DNA of 64,000 bases from Clostridia bacterium (GCA_017524615.1 JAFXVJ010000050.1:25133-89132), one strand, 5' to 3'. Positions 9,901 through 18,645 are shown, counted from the first letter of the stretch. The notes: generated by a model from the sequence alone, not told the origin. Made by a program: numbers and translations.

Positions 9901-10263
9901 TTATGATTCCTCCGTTTCCGGCTGCTCCATGCCCGCCCGCAGCATCTCAATGGCGCGTTTTTCCATGCGGGAAACGTAACTGCGGCTGATCCCAAGCACC
10001 TCCGCCACCTCATGCTGGGCGTGAACGGCGCCGTCCAGCAGGCCGTAGCGCATTTCGATCACCAGCCGCTCCTTCTTGGGCAGGCCTTTCACCAGCTTTC
10101 GCACCCGCCCCAGGGTCACACGCCGCACGGCCTCATCCTCTACGTGACCCGGTTCCGTGCCCAGGATATCCAGGAAACTCAGCTCGTTGCCTTCCCCATC
10201 CGTGCCGATGGGATCCGACAGGCTCACGTCCCCCTTCCGCTTCCGGGATGCCCGCAGCAGCAT
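9901..10263 (-). CDS. sigK: RNA polymerase sigma-K factor, C-terminal half of split gene
   Basis: Encodes SigK regions 3-4: SLSDPIGTDGEGNELSFLDIL, then LPKKERLVIEMRYGLLDG and the -35-binding helix-turn-helix EVAEVLGISRSYVSRMEKRAIEML. The annotated ATG is an internal Met of the complete protein; the sigK frame continues upstream as AAT GAA ATC CTG (Asn-Glu-Ile-Leu) into the recombination core at 10272-10276. There is no promoter or ribosome site, so this half is silent until the 12.4-kb insert is removed. Sigma-K drives late mother-cell gene expression in sporulation. It corresponds to Bacillus subtilis spoIIIC. Confidence 0.93.
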   Translation of the reverse strand: MLLRASRKRKGDVSLSDPIGTDGEGNELSFLDILGTEPGHVEDEAVRRVTLGRVRKLVKGLPKKERLVIEMRYGLLDGAVHAQHEVAEVLGISRSYVSRMEKRAIEMLRAGMEQPETEES

Positions 10264-10283
10264 CAGGATTTCATTTGCTATCC
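10264..10283 (-). other. skin attachment site next to sigK C-terminal half
   Basis: On the minus strand GGATAGC-AAATG-AAATCCTG: element arm GGATAGC, core AAATG (10272-10276), then sigK codons. The core also supplies the TGA stop of the recombinase (10271-10273), so sigK and recombinase share these bases. Confidence 0.85.
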
Positions 10284-12079
10284 TCGCCCCAAGGCGCCGC
10301 AGGGGTTGTCAGGGCGTCTGACCCCTCGTTTTCGCCGTAAACCACGTCCAGATAGGGCTCCAAATCGCCGTTTTCGTCCTCTTCCGCGGGGTTTTCCATC
10401 CACTTACGCAACCCTTCGGGATATTGGATTTCATCATCTCCCGCCCCGAAGAGGATCACATGGGCGTTTTCCCCATCCCAGATCACCCGGCGGATCACTG
10501 TTTTGAGGGCGGCCCGCTGCTGCTCAATGGACATATCCGCAAGCCCGTCCTTGAACGCCGCCAGCATGTCCCGCAGCAGATCGAATTCGCTGTCCGTCAA
10601 TTCCTGCCGGTTCAGCAGGCTCGCCAGTTCCTGGATTCGTTGATCCAGGGCTTTGCTTTCCCGGTTCAGTTCGTCCAGACGCTTTGCCACCAGTTCTTTG
10701 GTGTCTCCGGCCGCCATCCCCGCCAGCGCGTCCACCAGGCCGCTGATTTTTTTGTCGGTTTCGGCCTTTTCCTGCTGCAAGGCGGCTTTCTGCTTTTCAT
10801 ATTCGACCCTGTCGCCGGTGAAAAAGCCCCGGCTGCGGGACAGCTGGGCCATGAATTCCCCCGCGTTCTCGTCGATGTGCCGGATGCGGTCCACGATCAT
10901 GGCGTCCAGGATGTTGCCGTTCACGTTTTTGTTGTTGCACAGCGCCTTCTGGCTGCGCTCCTTGAGCTTGCAGACGTAGGTATAGACGGGCTTGCCCTCC
11001 GGAGTCAGGCGCTTGGTGAGTTTGGGGTACATCCGGTTGCCGCACTTGCAGAACAGGAAACCGGTCAAAAGCGCCTCGTTGCTCCGGGGGCGGCGGTAAG
11101 CCTTGGATTTGTTCTGCTCCAGCGCCTCCTGCGCCCGCACCCACGTTTTTCCCGGGATCAGCCCGGGATGCTGCCCCACCGCCACGATCCAATCGCTCAC
11201 CGGCAGGAACACCGTGGCCCGGCCCTTTTCCTGGTCGGTGCGGTTGTAGGCCATCACGCCCCGCGCCCCGTCAAAATCCGCTTCCTCCGCGAACACGTCT
11301 GCGCCGTGGGCGGTGAAATACCGGTACATGTCCCCGTCTGCAATGGCGTAAACGGGATTGAGTAAGATTCCCTTGATGGAAAAGCGGGTGTGGTACTTGC
11401 CGTTCTTGCTGACGATGCGCCGCTGCATCAGTTCCGCTTCCGTTTTCGTCAGGGAGTTGGTTTCGCCGAACAGCTGATAGATCAGCTTCACCGTCTCCGC
11501 CTCCTCCGGGATCGGCTTCAGCCGGCAGGCCTTTTTCTTTTTCCCGTCCACGGTGACGGTCTGCACGCTTTCGGAAGCGTAGCCCGTGGGCGTGACGCCC
11601 CCCAGCCACCGGCCCGTCTTCGCCAGTTCCCGCATGTTGTCCCGGATGCGCTCGGCGATGGTTTCCCGCTCCAACTGGGAAAACACCGATGCAATATACA
11701 TCATGGCCCGGCCCATGGGCTGGCTGGTGTCGAACCGCTCCCGGATGGAAACGAAATCCACCTTCAGCCGCCCCAGCTCCTCGATCAGCCCCGCAAAATC
11801 GCTGATGTTGCGGCTGATCCGGTCCAGCCGGTACACGATCACCGCGCTGTGCTTCTTATTCTTCACCGCCTTCATCATTTCCTTGAAGGCCGGCCGGTTC
11901 AGGTTGCCGCCGGAAAACCCCTCGTCCTCATACACCACGGCTTTTTCCGCCGCGTCCTCCCCATCGTTCATCCGAATGTACGCCCGGCACAGCTCGATCT
12001 GGTTCCCGATGCTCTCTCCTTTGCCGGTGAATCTGGATTTCCGGGAATATATGGCGACGGTCTGCTCGTTTCCTTTCAC
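10271..12079 (-). CDS. spoIVCA: Large serine recombinase (SpoIVCA-type skin excisionase)
   Basis: Site-specific recombinase expected to excise the skin element during sporulation. The resolvase domain begins almost at the N-terminus with TVAIYSRKSRFTGKGESIGNQ, the catalytic Ser being in YSRKS; RLDRISRN and SQLERETIAERIRDNM are also resolvase motifs. The Recombinase domain follows (GGVTPTGYAS, NPVYAIADGD), then a zinc beta-ribbon (FLFCKCGNRMYP with downstream Cys) and a C-terminal coiled coil rich in Lys/Glu/Gln. I prefer the GTG at 12079 because GGGGAAG lies 8 bases upstream and the domain starts there; an ATG at 12142 extends it by 21 residues without a ribosome site. The stop overlaps the recombination core. 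The gene lies beside the sigK C-terminal half and is co-oriented with sigK. Confidence 0.92.
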   Translation of the reverse strand: MKGNEQTVAIYSRKSRFTGKGESIGNQIELCRAYIRMNDGEDAAEKAVVYEDEGFSGGNLNRPAFKEMMKAVKNKKHSAVIVYRLDRISRNISDFAGLIEELGRLKVDFVSIRERFDTSQPMGRAMMYIASVFSQLERETIAERIRDNMRELAKTGRWLGGVTPTGYASESVQTVTVDGKKKKACRLKPIPEEAETVKLIYQLFGETNSLTKTEAELMQRRIVSKNGKYHTRFSIKGILLNPVYAIADGDMYRYFTAHGADVFAEEADFDGARGVMAYNRTDQEKGRATVFLPVSDWIVAVGQHPGLIPGKTWVRAQEALEQNKSKAYRRPRSNEALLTGFLFCKCGNRMYPKLTKRLTPEGKPVYTYVCKLKERSQKALCNNKNVNGNILDAMIVDRIRHIDENAGEFMAQLSRSRGFFTGDRVEYEKQKAALQQEKAETDKKISGLVDALAGMAAGDTKELVAKRLDELNRESKALDQRIQELASLLNRQELTDSEFDLLRDMLAAFKDGLADMSIEQQRAALKTVIRRVIWDGENAHVILFGAGDDEIQYPEGLRKWMENPAEEDENGDLEPYLDVVYGENEGSDALTTPAAPWGEDSK

Positions 12080-12155
12080 TTTTCTCACTTCCCCGATTGA
12101 TGCCGTGCGATATACTTTCGACTTTATATTATCGAAGAGCATTTCATTTGATAAC

Positions 12156-12201
12156 TTAAAAACCCGCTTTCATTACTGAAATCTCAGCATTTGAAAGCGG
12201 G
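12156..12201 (-). terminator. Rho-independent terminator, minus strand
   Basis: CCCGCTTTCA (12163-12172) pairs perfectly with TGAAAGCGGG (12192-12201); on the minus strand the stem is followed by TTTTTAAG. It separates the recombinase gene from the upstream minus-strand genes, implying the recombinase has its own promoter between 12080 and 12160. Confidence 0.75.
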
Positions 12202-12275
12202 ATATTGATCAAGGCTTTGCGATTTATTTCACTTGGCTGGTATTGAATGTCCGTAGAACGATGATCATCGGCTTC

Positions 12276-12530
12276 TCACAGGCCCATCTTGGCCATGATC
12301 CCGTCCGCGGTAACGCCGGGATGGGTCACGTACAGCCGGGCGATCTGTTCCGCCCATTCCTTATCGTTGTTTCCCCGCACCGCCTGGACCGGCGCAATCT
12401 CCTCCAGCCGGTCCAGGATCTTCCGGCTGCTCACGTCCCCGCCGTGGAGAATGAAATCGCAGCCCGAAAGCCGGTTCAGCACTTCCGGGCGCAGCAGATC
12501 GTGGGTGTCGGATAAAACTGCGATTTTCAT
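12276..12530 (-). pseudogene. Truncated YfcE-type metallophosphoesterase
   Basis: Begins as a YfcE/MJ0936-family phosphodiesterase: MKIAVLSDTHDLLRP (metal-binding DTH), ILHGGDVSS (GDV) and AVRGNND (GNND). The family is normally about 155-180 residues; this one ends at 84, before the C-terminal histidine motifs needed to complete the metal centre, with an unrelated-looking tail (VTHPGVTADGIMAKMGL). Most likely a deletion remnant in the skin element, not an active enzyme. Confidence 0.7.
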
Positions 12531-12577
12531 TGCTTCGTTTCCCTGCTCTTTTTCTTGGTTATTCTATGCGCGCCTGC

Positions 12578-13777
12578 TCATATCCGATATGCTGTCTGCC
12601 CGCAATGATTCAGCTTCGCCAGCCGCCCCACCGCACCATCCAGCGCGTGGGCCAGCTTCTTCGTCTGCCGCACGCCGCTTTCATACCACACGTTCCTGAC
12701 CATGAGCGCGCCCGCTTTCCGATCTGCGGCGGCTTCGATCCTGCCAACAAATTGATCGCCATAAAGCATGGGCAGCACATAGTATCCATACTTCCGCTTT
12801 TCCGCGGGGGTATAGATTTCCCAGGAATACTGATAACCCCAAACGGCCTCGATCAGCTTCCGATCCCACAGCATGGGATCCAGCGGGGCCAAAAACTCGA
12901 GCCGCGGTTTCCTGTCGATATCGTCGGCGAGAACGGCCTCCATCAGCGGCTGATCCTCGCTCAGCAAATACAAAGGAGATCGAATGCCCTCCGCCAGCAC
13001 GGGCAGGATTTCTCCCGCGTGCAGCAGCGTGTCAAACGCCTGCTCGCGCTCATCGGTATTCATATCAATGCCCAGCCAGGCGTCGGAGCGCCGATCCCAC
13101 AAGAGCCCCACGGCGCCGATGCGCCGCTTCACGCGCCACTGCCGGAAGGAGGCCGCATCCGGGCAGGGATTTGGCGCATTCAGAAGCGCCGGGCTGAAAT
13201 ACCGGTCCGCCAGATCGTAAAATTTCCGGGACCCGCTTTTGTGATGGATCAGCAGCACGCCGTCCGTATACAACTGCTCCAGCACCGAACGGGCCGCCGG
13301 GGACTGGCCGTGCCAGTTGCCGCTCCAGTGCATGGAGGAATGCCAGAAAACCTTTCCTTCGATGGGCAAAGAATCGCTGCTGACAGGGCCGTTTTCCCGG
13401 ATGTAAGCGATGGCCTGCTCTTCCAATTCCGGGATGTCCGGAAAGGACGCGCCGTGGGCTTTGCTCCTTTCCCGATAGCCGGCAAAGTACGGCCAATCCT
13501 CCCGGGGCCAGATGGACAATTCCTTGTCGCTGTAATCCACCAGCAGGCGATCCTGGTACAGAAGATCGGCCAGCATCTGCTTGGAAAAGCCCTTCACCCG
13601 GGACTGCAAGGTCAATTCCGCGTTTTTGCCGCATACGTCCACGGGATCATACTGAATGCAGCCCGCCTGACGGACATACCGGTACGCGCCGTCTTTTCCG
13701 GCAAAGCGATGCTTCCCCAGCAAACCCTGCTTGCTGAGCATGAACCGCCTGGCCTGTTCCTTCGTGATCGTCATCAT
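12578..13777 (-). CDS. AlkX/YcaQ-type winged-helix DNA glycosylase
   Basis: 399 residues, HTH_42 superfamily (winged-helix DNA-binding, YcaQ-like). The N-terminal region carries IQYDPVDVCGKNAELTLQSR; the QYD tripeptide matches the catalytic Gln-X-Asp motif described for AlkX (E. coli YcaQ), and conserved VFWHSSMHW and WDRKLIEAVWGYQYSWEIYTP blocks follow. Such enzymes unhook DNA interstrand crosslinks or remove bulky alkylated bases. It sits inside the skin element, so the mother cell would lose it on excision. An alternative ATG three bases later (13774) is equally possible. Function is inferred from family. Confidence 0.8.
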   Translation of the reverse strand: MMTITKEQARRFMLSKQGLLGKHRFAGKDGAYRYVRQAGCIQYDPVDVCGKNAELTLQSRVKGFSKQMLADLLYQDRLLVDYSDKELSIWPREDWPYFAGYRERSKAHGASFPDIPELEEQAIAYIRENGPVSSDSLPIEGKVFWHSSMHWSGNWHGQSPAARSVLEQLYTDGVLLIHHKSGSRKFYDLADRYFSPALLNAPNPCPDAASFRQWRVKRRIGAVGLLWDRRSDAWLGIDMNTDEREQAFDTLLHAGEILPVLAEGIRSPLYLLSEDQPLMEAVLADDIDRKPRLEFLAPLDPMLWDRKLIEAVWGYQYSWEIYTPAEKRKYGYYVLPMLYGDQFVGRIEAAADRKAGALMVRNVWYESGVRQTKKLAHALDGAVGRLAKLNHCGQTAYRI

Positions 13778-14049
13778 ATTTCCGTGCCCTTCGTTCCTTT
13801 CGCAGCTTTGCCCCGGATCAAGTATATCATATGAAAACCGAAATGAACAGAAGCTTGATCATTGATTATTTATACCAATTATTTCATGATGGATGAAACG
13901 AAAAGCCAACGTCCATCCCCGAAGAATCAAAGGAAAGGAGAAATACGGTAAGGTGCCTTACAAACGCCAGGCAGCAGCCGTCAGCCGAATCGGCAGGCAT
14001 ATCTTTGCTGGCCGGCCACATACATTTCCGTAGGAAGGAGGCGCTGCCT

Positions 14050-14259
14050 ATCCCCAAACCGAACCCCGTCAACATCATCGTTCACTATCCGAAAACCGCG
14101 GAAGGCCGGCGCATCCTGACCCGGCGCATGGCCGGCGTACATGCCGACTGGGTCTGCGATAAGCTGAAAAAAATGAACTGCCCCGCGGATCAGAAAGTGC
14201 AATTATTGAACGCCGTGGTGGATACGGCCAAAAGAAAAACGCGGGATCAGGCCCGGTAA
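14050..14259 (+). CDS. Small skin-borne protein of unknown function with atypical start
   Basis: About 69 residues starting PKPNPVNIIVHYPKTAEG and ending in a Lys/Arg-rich helix. GGAAGGAGG (14033-14041) is an excellent ribosome site, but 8 bases downstream the codon is ATC, not ATG; an upstream in-frame TTG at 14005 has no ribosome site. A tiny ORF (GTG at about 13952, 26 codons, AAAGGAG before it) ends immediately before the ribosome site, so translation could be coupled. It resembles small proteins I associate with clostridial mobile elements, but I cannot name the family. The gene may be dead through start-codon loss. The stop codon lies in the loop of a hairpin (14243-14270). Confidence 0.45.
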   Translation: MPKPNPVNIIVHYPKTAEGRRILTRRMAGVHADWVCDKLKKMNCPADQKVQLLNAVVDTAKRKTRDQAR

Positions 14260-14270
14260 CGCCTGATCCC

Positions 14271-14596
14271 CGCCCGGCGGGCGTCGATGGACGATTGCAG
14301 GTTTTTTCGTATGTTGCTGGTGCTGATAAGCCTATTTGAACAGGCATATTCCGGTCCTCCTTTGTCCGGAATGCGATTGGATGCAGCGCGCTTCATCTGC
14401 GTGCTTTATACCAAAAGAGAGCATAAGGGACAATCTGTATTATTATTATAATTTATGCAAGTATATATAAAGCAATTTTTCATATAAGTACTTTTCTATG
14501 AAATGCTGGCTCCGCCTGCCTTTCAGTCGCAATTCAGCGTGAGCAGAATTACGAGCAAAAGACCAGGAAAAAAACAATCCCCTTCGCGTTCCAATA
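14271..14596. other. Intergenic region without a supported gene
   Basis: Open frames on both strands here lack family features. One minus-strand frame starting at 14347 has GGAGG upstream but overlaps the small ORF antisense. AT-rich from about 14420 to 14510. Confidence 0.5.
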
Positions 14597-14624
14597 TTGA
14601 CAGGACCGGCGGGCGTAATATAAT
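14597..14624 (+). promoter_or_regulatory. Sigma-A type promoter of the lysine-riboswitch operon
   Basis: Consensus TTGACA (14597-14602), 16-base spacer, consensus TATAAT (14619-14624). This is a vegetative promoter inside the skin element, so the downstream operon is expected to be active in growing cells, independent of sporulation sigma factors. Confidence 0.88.
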
Positions 14625-14633
14625 AAAGATGTT

Positions 14634-14822
14634 CGGACAACCCGAACGGAATAGAGGCGCGGCATGCATCAGTACCGCAGGCTGTTCTGCCGGAGTGTAA
14701 GCCCAGGCGAAAGGGCTTGCCGCCGAAACGCGGCCCCCGTGGCGGGAGGGCGCGTTGGGACGACGGAAAAAGATCCCGCGTACTGTCATGCCCGGCCATG
14801 AAGCGCTATTCCCGGTTGTTTC
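14634..14822 (+). ncRNA. Lysine riboswitch (L box)
   Basis: Conserved landmarks appear in the right order: ATAGAGGCGCGG (14651 on), CAGTACC, GCCGCCGAAACG (about 14719-14730), GTTGGGA, ACTGTCAT (about 14782-14789) and the short CATG...CATG hairpin. The closing P1 stem is formed by GACAACC...GGAATAG with CTATTCC...GGTTGT. These match the B. subtilis lysC leader and RF00168-type sequences as I remember them. Such RNAs repress lysine biosynthesis or uptake genes when lysine binds. Confidence 0.85.
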
Positions 14823-14833
14823 TGCAGATTCAA

Positions 14834-14876
14834 GCGGAGAATGACGTAAAGCGATTCTTCGCTTTTCTTTTTTCTT
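14834..14876 (+). terminator. Riboswitch expression-platform terminator
   Basis: GCGGAGAAT (14834-14842) pairs with ATTCTTCGC (14854-14862), one G-T pair, followed by TTTTCTTTTTTCTT. It sits between the lysine aptamer and the first gene, as expected for transcriptional attenuation by lysine. Confidence 0.8.
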
Positions 14877-14901
14877 CCGCATTTCTTCCAGGAGCGCGCA
14901 A

Positions 14902-15579
14902 GTGAGTGTAAAGATTGCCATTCCGATCCCGCCCCAGGACCGGTATCCCAACTATTTTTCGGCGCTGAGTGCCTTGGGGGCGGAAGGGATCAAGGCCTCG
15001 GCGGAGGCTGATCCTTCCGACTTCGACGGCCTGCTGCTCCCCGGCGGGGGCGATATATGCCCGGCCTATTACCGCCAGGAAACGGCCGGGGCCGCGGACA
15101 TGGATCCGGCCCTGGACGCGCTGCAGTTTGCGGTGGTCGACCGGTTTTTCAAGGCGGGGAAAATGATCTTCGGCATCTGCCGGGGGCATCAATTGCTGAA
15201 CGTGTACTTTGGGGGCACCCTGATCCAGGATCTGCAAAACGGGAAAATGCACGACTGGGAGCAGGGCTTCTCCATGGACAAGGTCCACATGACGGAGGCC
15301 CTGCCCGGCTCCTGGATAGCGGGCATTTACGGCCTTCGCTTCCCCACCAACAGCGCCCATCACCAGGCCGTGGACCAGCTGGGCAAGGGCCTGACCGCGG
15401 ACATGTATGCCCCAGACGGGATCATCGAGGCGGCGCATCATGAGAGCGGCCGGGTTTTCAGCGTGCAGTGGCACCCGGAAAGGATGTGCTTTGACCACCG
15501 GCGGGAGGACACCGTGGACGGAAGCAAAGTGATCCGTTGGTTTCTGGACAGGTGCCTGAGCGCAAAATGCCCCGGATGA
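14902..15579 (+). CDS. Class C26 gamma-glutamyl hydrolase (PuuD-like)
   Basis: Glutamine-amidotransferase-like hydrolase, 225 residues. Nucleophile elbow MIFGICRGHQLLNVYFGG with the catalytic Cys, TNSAHHQAVDQLG, and FSVQWHPER providing His and Glu of the triad; LLLPGGGDICPAYY is the oxyanion region. The nearest familiar members cleave gamma-glutamyl amide bonds (gamma-glutamyl-GABA). The GTG start is supported by AGGAG 7 bases upstream. As first gene behind a lysine riboswitch and ahead of an Opp transporter, it may release lysine (or diaminopimelate) from an imported gamma-glutamyl peptide; this substrate is inference. Confidence 0.88.
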   Translation: MSVKIAIPIPPQDRYPNYFSALSALGAEGIKASAEADPSDFDGLLLPGGGDICPAYYRQETAGAADMDPALDALQFAVVDRFFKAGKMIFGICRGHQLLNVYFGGTLIQDLQNGKMHDWEQGFSMDKVHMTEALPGSWIAGIYGLRFPTNSAHHQAVDQLGKGLTADMYAPDGIIEAAHHESGRVFSVQWHPERMCFDHRREDTVDGSKVIRWFLDRCLSAKCPG

Positions 15580-15664
15580 AGCAGCGGGAGGGGCAGGCTC
15601 CCTTTCTTTCTCTTTGAATCCACCATGGCGGGGCCGCCATGGAAAAATAGAAGGAGTGAAACGA

Positions 15665-17608
15665 ATGAAAAGGTTGATCCGCATGATGTCTCTGGCGCTG
15701 GCGCTGTGCCTGGCCCTGACTGGCGCGGCCGTGCCCGCTTTCGCTGAGGACGCTTCCGCGAAGGCCCAGGCGATCCTGGACGGCAAGGAATACGCCACCG
15801 TCTATAAGAGCTATTTCTCCACCTCCTATCCCTCCCTCAATTACTTCTGCACCTCCTATGCCACGGTGCGCGAGTTCGCCACCAACTGCGTGGACAGCCT
15901 GGTGGAGCCGGACATTTACGGCAATTACACCGGCGCCCTGGCGGAGAGCTGGGATGTGAACGACGATTACACCGTGTGGACCTTCCATATCCGCAAGGGT
16001 CAGAAGTGGATCGACCATACCGGCGCCCAGACGGAATACGACCTGACCGCCCAGGACTTCGTGGACGGCATCCGCTACATCGGCGACCCCCAGAACGATG
16101 CCTATTCCCTGCGCGTGATCCGCAACCTGATCACCGGCCTGTATGATTACTACTGGGGCCTGGATGACATTGACTGCGGCGATGACACGGAAACCAACAG
16201 GGACGACCTGGTGGCCCGGTTCGATGAGATCGTGGGCGTGAAGGCCCTGGACGAATACACCGTCCAGTATACCCTGGACAATAGCGCGCCCTATTTCCTC
16301 TCCCTGGTGGAAAGCAGCATGCTGCTCCTGCCCGTGGAATACGATTACGTGGTCGCCCAGGGCGATGACTTCGCCGTGGACAACACCCACATGCTCTACT
16401 GCGGCCCCTATTACGTGTCCGCCTTCGAGCGCGACAAGAAGATCGTGCTCACCAAGAACCCCTATTACTGGGATCTGGACAAAATCACTGTGGACACCAT
16501 CGAATATCAGATGATCCCGGACGGCACCACTTCCCTTGAAATGTTCATCCGGGGCGAACTGGATTACACCTCCGTGGAATCCGAAGCCTTCATGTCCCTC
16601 CAGGGGAGCGAATGGGAAAAGTACCTGATCCCCAACGAGTTCTCCTTCAGCACCAACTATCTGTGGCTGGACTTCCAGGGCGCGAATCCCGAGTTCAACA
16701 CTTTCATCCAGAACGTGAACTTCCGCCGGGCCCTGCGCGCCGCTGTGGACCGGGAATCCCTGGCCTCCCTGCGGGAGCCCATGCAGCCCTCCCGCCTGGT
16801 GCGCAATACCGTGAACGCCGAGGGCGCGATCTTCAATTCCCAGGGCGTTGATTACACCCAGATCCCCCCGCTGGATGAAATCGCCAACGCGGATTACAGC
16901 GCCGATGAAAACGCCGCCCGGGCCTATATGGAGGCCGCTGTGGCAGAACTGTGCGATCCGGACGGCACCATCAAGGGCGTGGAAGCGGGCACGGTGGATT
17001 ATCTGCCCGTGATCAAGACCGATGTGGACGGCAAGCTGCCCGTCACCCTGATTTACGTGGGCACCAACGATGAGAGCGAAATCATCCTGGCCCAGCTGTT
17101 TGAGGCCATGGTGGAGGAAGCCATCGGCACGGATTATATCGACGTGGTGCTGGCCTTTGACACCAGCGACGATTTCTATGGCACCGTGGGCGGCAGCGTG
17201 AAGGGCCCGTTCAACTACGATATCTATTGGGATTCCCTGTCCACCGGCTACGCCGATCCCTCCGGCATTCTGACCCGCATCACCTCCGACGGGGTAGAGA
17301 ACGTGGGCTGCTACAGCGTGCCCGAATTTGACGCGCTGATCGAAAAGGCACTCAACGCCCCCACCTTCGACGAGCGGCTGCAATTCTTCGCCCAGGCGGA
17401 AGCGTACCTGCTGGACAACGCTTTCATGATCCCGGTGATTTCTTCCCTCCGCGGCTATCATATGACCTATGACGTGCCCCATACCGCCCCCAGGGCGCTC
17501 TACGGCAGCGACCGCTACAAGGGCTTGAAGGTGGCCACGACGCCCATCACCCTGGAAGAATACCAGATCCTGGACGCGGCCTGGGAAAGCCAGAGAAACG
17601 CGAAATAA
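15665..17608 (+). CDS. oppA: Oligopeptide ABC transporter substrate-binding protein
   Basis: SBP_bac_5 family, 647 residues. The signal peptide (MKRLIRMMSLALALCLALTG followed by AAVPAFA) fits signal peptidase I cleavage; there is no lipobox Cys, unusual for a Gram-positive binding protein, so it may be released or retained otherwise. Family features: ESWDVNDDYTVWTFHIRKGQKWID, YCGPYYVSAFERDKKIVLTK, and FNYDIYWDSLSTGYADPSG. Start chosen at 15665 because AAGGAG precedes it; an in-frame ATG at 15614 has no ribosome site. Binds peptides outside the membrane and delivers them to OppBC. Confidence 0.93.
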   Translation: MKRLIRMMSLALALCLALTGAAVPAFAEDASAKAQAILDGKEYATVYKSYFSTSYPSLNYFCTSYATVREFATNCVDSLVEPDIYGNYTGALAESWDVNDDYTVWTFHIRKGQKWIDHTGAQTEYDLTAQDFVDGIRYIGDPQNDAYSLRVIRNLITGLYDYYWGLDDIDCGDDTETNRDDLVARFDEIVGVKALDEYTVQYTLDNSAPYFLSLVESSMLLLPVEYDYVVAQGDDFAVDNTHMLYCGPYYVSAFERDKKIVLTKNPYYWDLDKITVDTIEYQMIPDGTTSLEMFIRGELDYTSVESEAFMSLQGSEWEKYLIPNEFSFSTNYLWLDFQGANPEFNTFIQNVNFRRALRAAVDRESLASLREPMQPSRLVRNTVNAEGAIFNSQGVDYTQIPPLDEIANADYSADENAARAYMEAAVAELCDPDGTIKGVEAGTVDYLPVIKTDVDGKLPVTLIYVGTNDESEIILAQLFEAMVEEAIGTDYIDVVLAFDTSDDFYGTVGGSVKGPFNYDIYWDSLSTGYADPSGILTRITSDGVENVGCYSVPEFDALIEKALNAPTFDERLQFFAQAEAYLLDNAFMIPVISSLRGYHMTYDVPHTAPRALYGSDRYKGLKVATTPITLEEYQILDAAWESQRNAK

Positions 17609-17619
17609 CCAAACGGCGC

Positions 17620-17658
17620 AGGCTCCGGCTGTTTCAGCGGCCGGAGCCTTTCTCTTCT
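17620..17658 (+). terminator. Intra-operon hairpin between oppA and oppB
   Basis: AGGCTCCGG (17620-17628) pairs perfectly with CCGGAGCCT (17641-17649), then TTCTCTTCTG. A leaky terminator here would give more binding protein than membrane components, a common arrangement in ABC operons. Confidence 0.65.
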
Positions 17659-17679
17659 GTTTGCCCGGGATAAGCGCCA

Positions 17680-18645
17680 ATGGCGGAAAGGGGCCTGGCA
17701 AGGAACATGGCAAAGTATATTCTGCGGCGCCTGCTGCGCTCCGCGGTCACGCTGATCATCGTGTTCACGGCGGTGTTCATGCTGCTTCGGTTTATGCCGC
17801 TCAACGGTTATTTCCCCCAGGAAATGATCAAGGAAACGGACGAGGCCACGCGGATGGCGTACCTGAGGAATTTAGGGCTGCTGGACCATCCATTCGTGCA
17901 GCTGTGGCGGTTCGTGCGAAGCCTTTTGCACGGGGATCTGGGGCGCAGCATCACGGTATATCCCAAGGTGCCCATCAGCACCCTGATGGCGGAAAAAATC
18001 CCCACCACCGCGTTCCTGGGGTTCTTCAGCATGCTGCTTGGCATCGTGGCGGGCCTTTCCATGGGCATGATGATGGTGCGGCGGAAAAACAAGCTGGGAG
18101 ACAGCCTGGGCAACGGGTATATCCTGCTGGTCCGGGCGGTGCCCAGCCTGATTTATCTGTTTTTCCTCCAGATCTGGGTGTCCCGCTGGCTGAATCTGCC
18201 CCTGGTTTACGACAAGGACATTCCCAAATCCTGGATCCTGCCCATCGTCTGCCTGTCCCTGTCCAGCGTGGCCTGGTACGCCTTGTGGATACGCCGGTTC
18301 ATGGTGGACGAGGAAAACCAGGATTACGTGAAGTTCGCCTTCGTCAAGGGCCTGTCCCGGAAGGCCGTGCTGCGAAAGCATATTTTCCGCAACGCCGTGA
18401 TCCCCATCACGGCTTACCTGCCCGCCGACCTGCTCAACATCGTGGCGGGCTCCCTGATCATTGAAACGCTCTACGCCATTCCCGGCACCGGCGGCCTGCT
18501 CACCACCGCCATTAAACGGCAGGACAACAACCTGGTGCAGGTGCTGGTGCTCATGTACGCCGCGTTGTCCATCCTGGGGGTGTTCCTGGGGGATCTGCTG
18601 CTGGCGTTCGTGGACCCGCGGATCAAGCTGACGGAGGAAAAATGA
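17680..18645 (+). CDS. oppB: Oligopeptide ABC transporter permease OppB
   Basis: Inner-membrane permease with the binding-protein-dependent transport domain. N-terminal TM in MAKYILRRLLRSAVTLIIVF, followed by a long loop and about five further membrane helices. The cytoplasmic EAA-type loop (FVKGLSRKAVLRKHIFRNA) contacts the ATPase; GSLIIETLYAIPGTGGLL is typical of OppB/DppB. The start could be 17680 or an internal ATG at 17707; neither ribosome site is strong. The stop overlaps the start of oppC by 4 bases. Confidence 0.93.
   Translation: MAERGLARNMAKYILRRLLRSAVTLIIVFTAVFMLLRFMPLNGYFPQEMIKETDEATRMAYLRNLGLLDHPFVQLWRFVRSLLHGDLGRSITVYPKVPISTLMAEKIPTTAFLGFFSMLLGIVAGLSMGMMMVRRKNKLGDSLGNGYILLVRAVPSLIYLFFLQIWVSRWLNLPLVYDKDIPKSWILPIVCLSLSSVAWYALWIRRFMVDEENQDYVKFAFVKGLSRKAVLRKHIFRNAVIPITAYLPADLLNIVAGSLIIETLYAIPGTGGLLTTAIKRQDNNLVQVLVLMYAALSILGVFLGDLLLAFVDPRIKLTEEK

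Noticed and set aside
9901-10263. sigK halves as a plain pseudogene
   Set aside because: Exact in-frame repair at a shared core plus the flanking recombinase fit programmed excision far better than decay.
14075-14347. Minus-strand small ORF starting MPVQIGLSAP with GGAGG upstream
   Set aside because: Overlaps the plus-strand small gene and a hairpin; its later part is an antisense shadow with no recognised domain.
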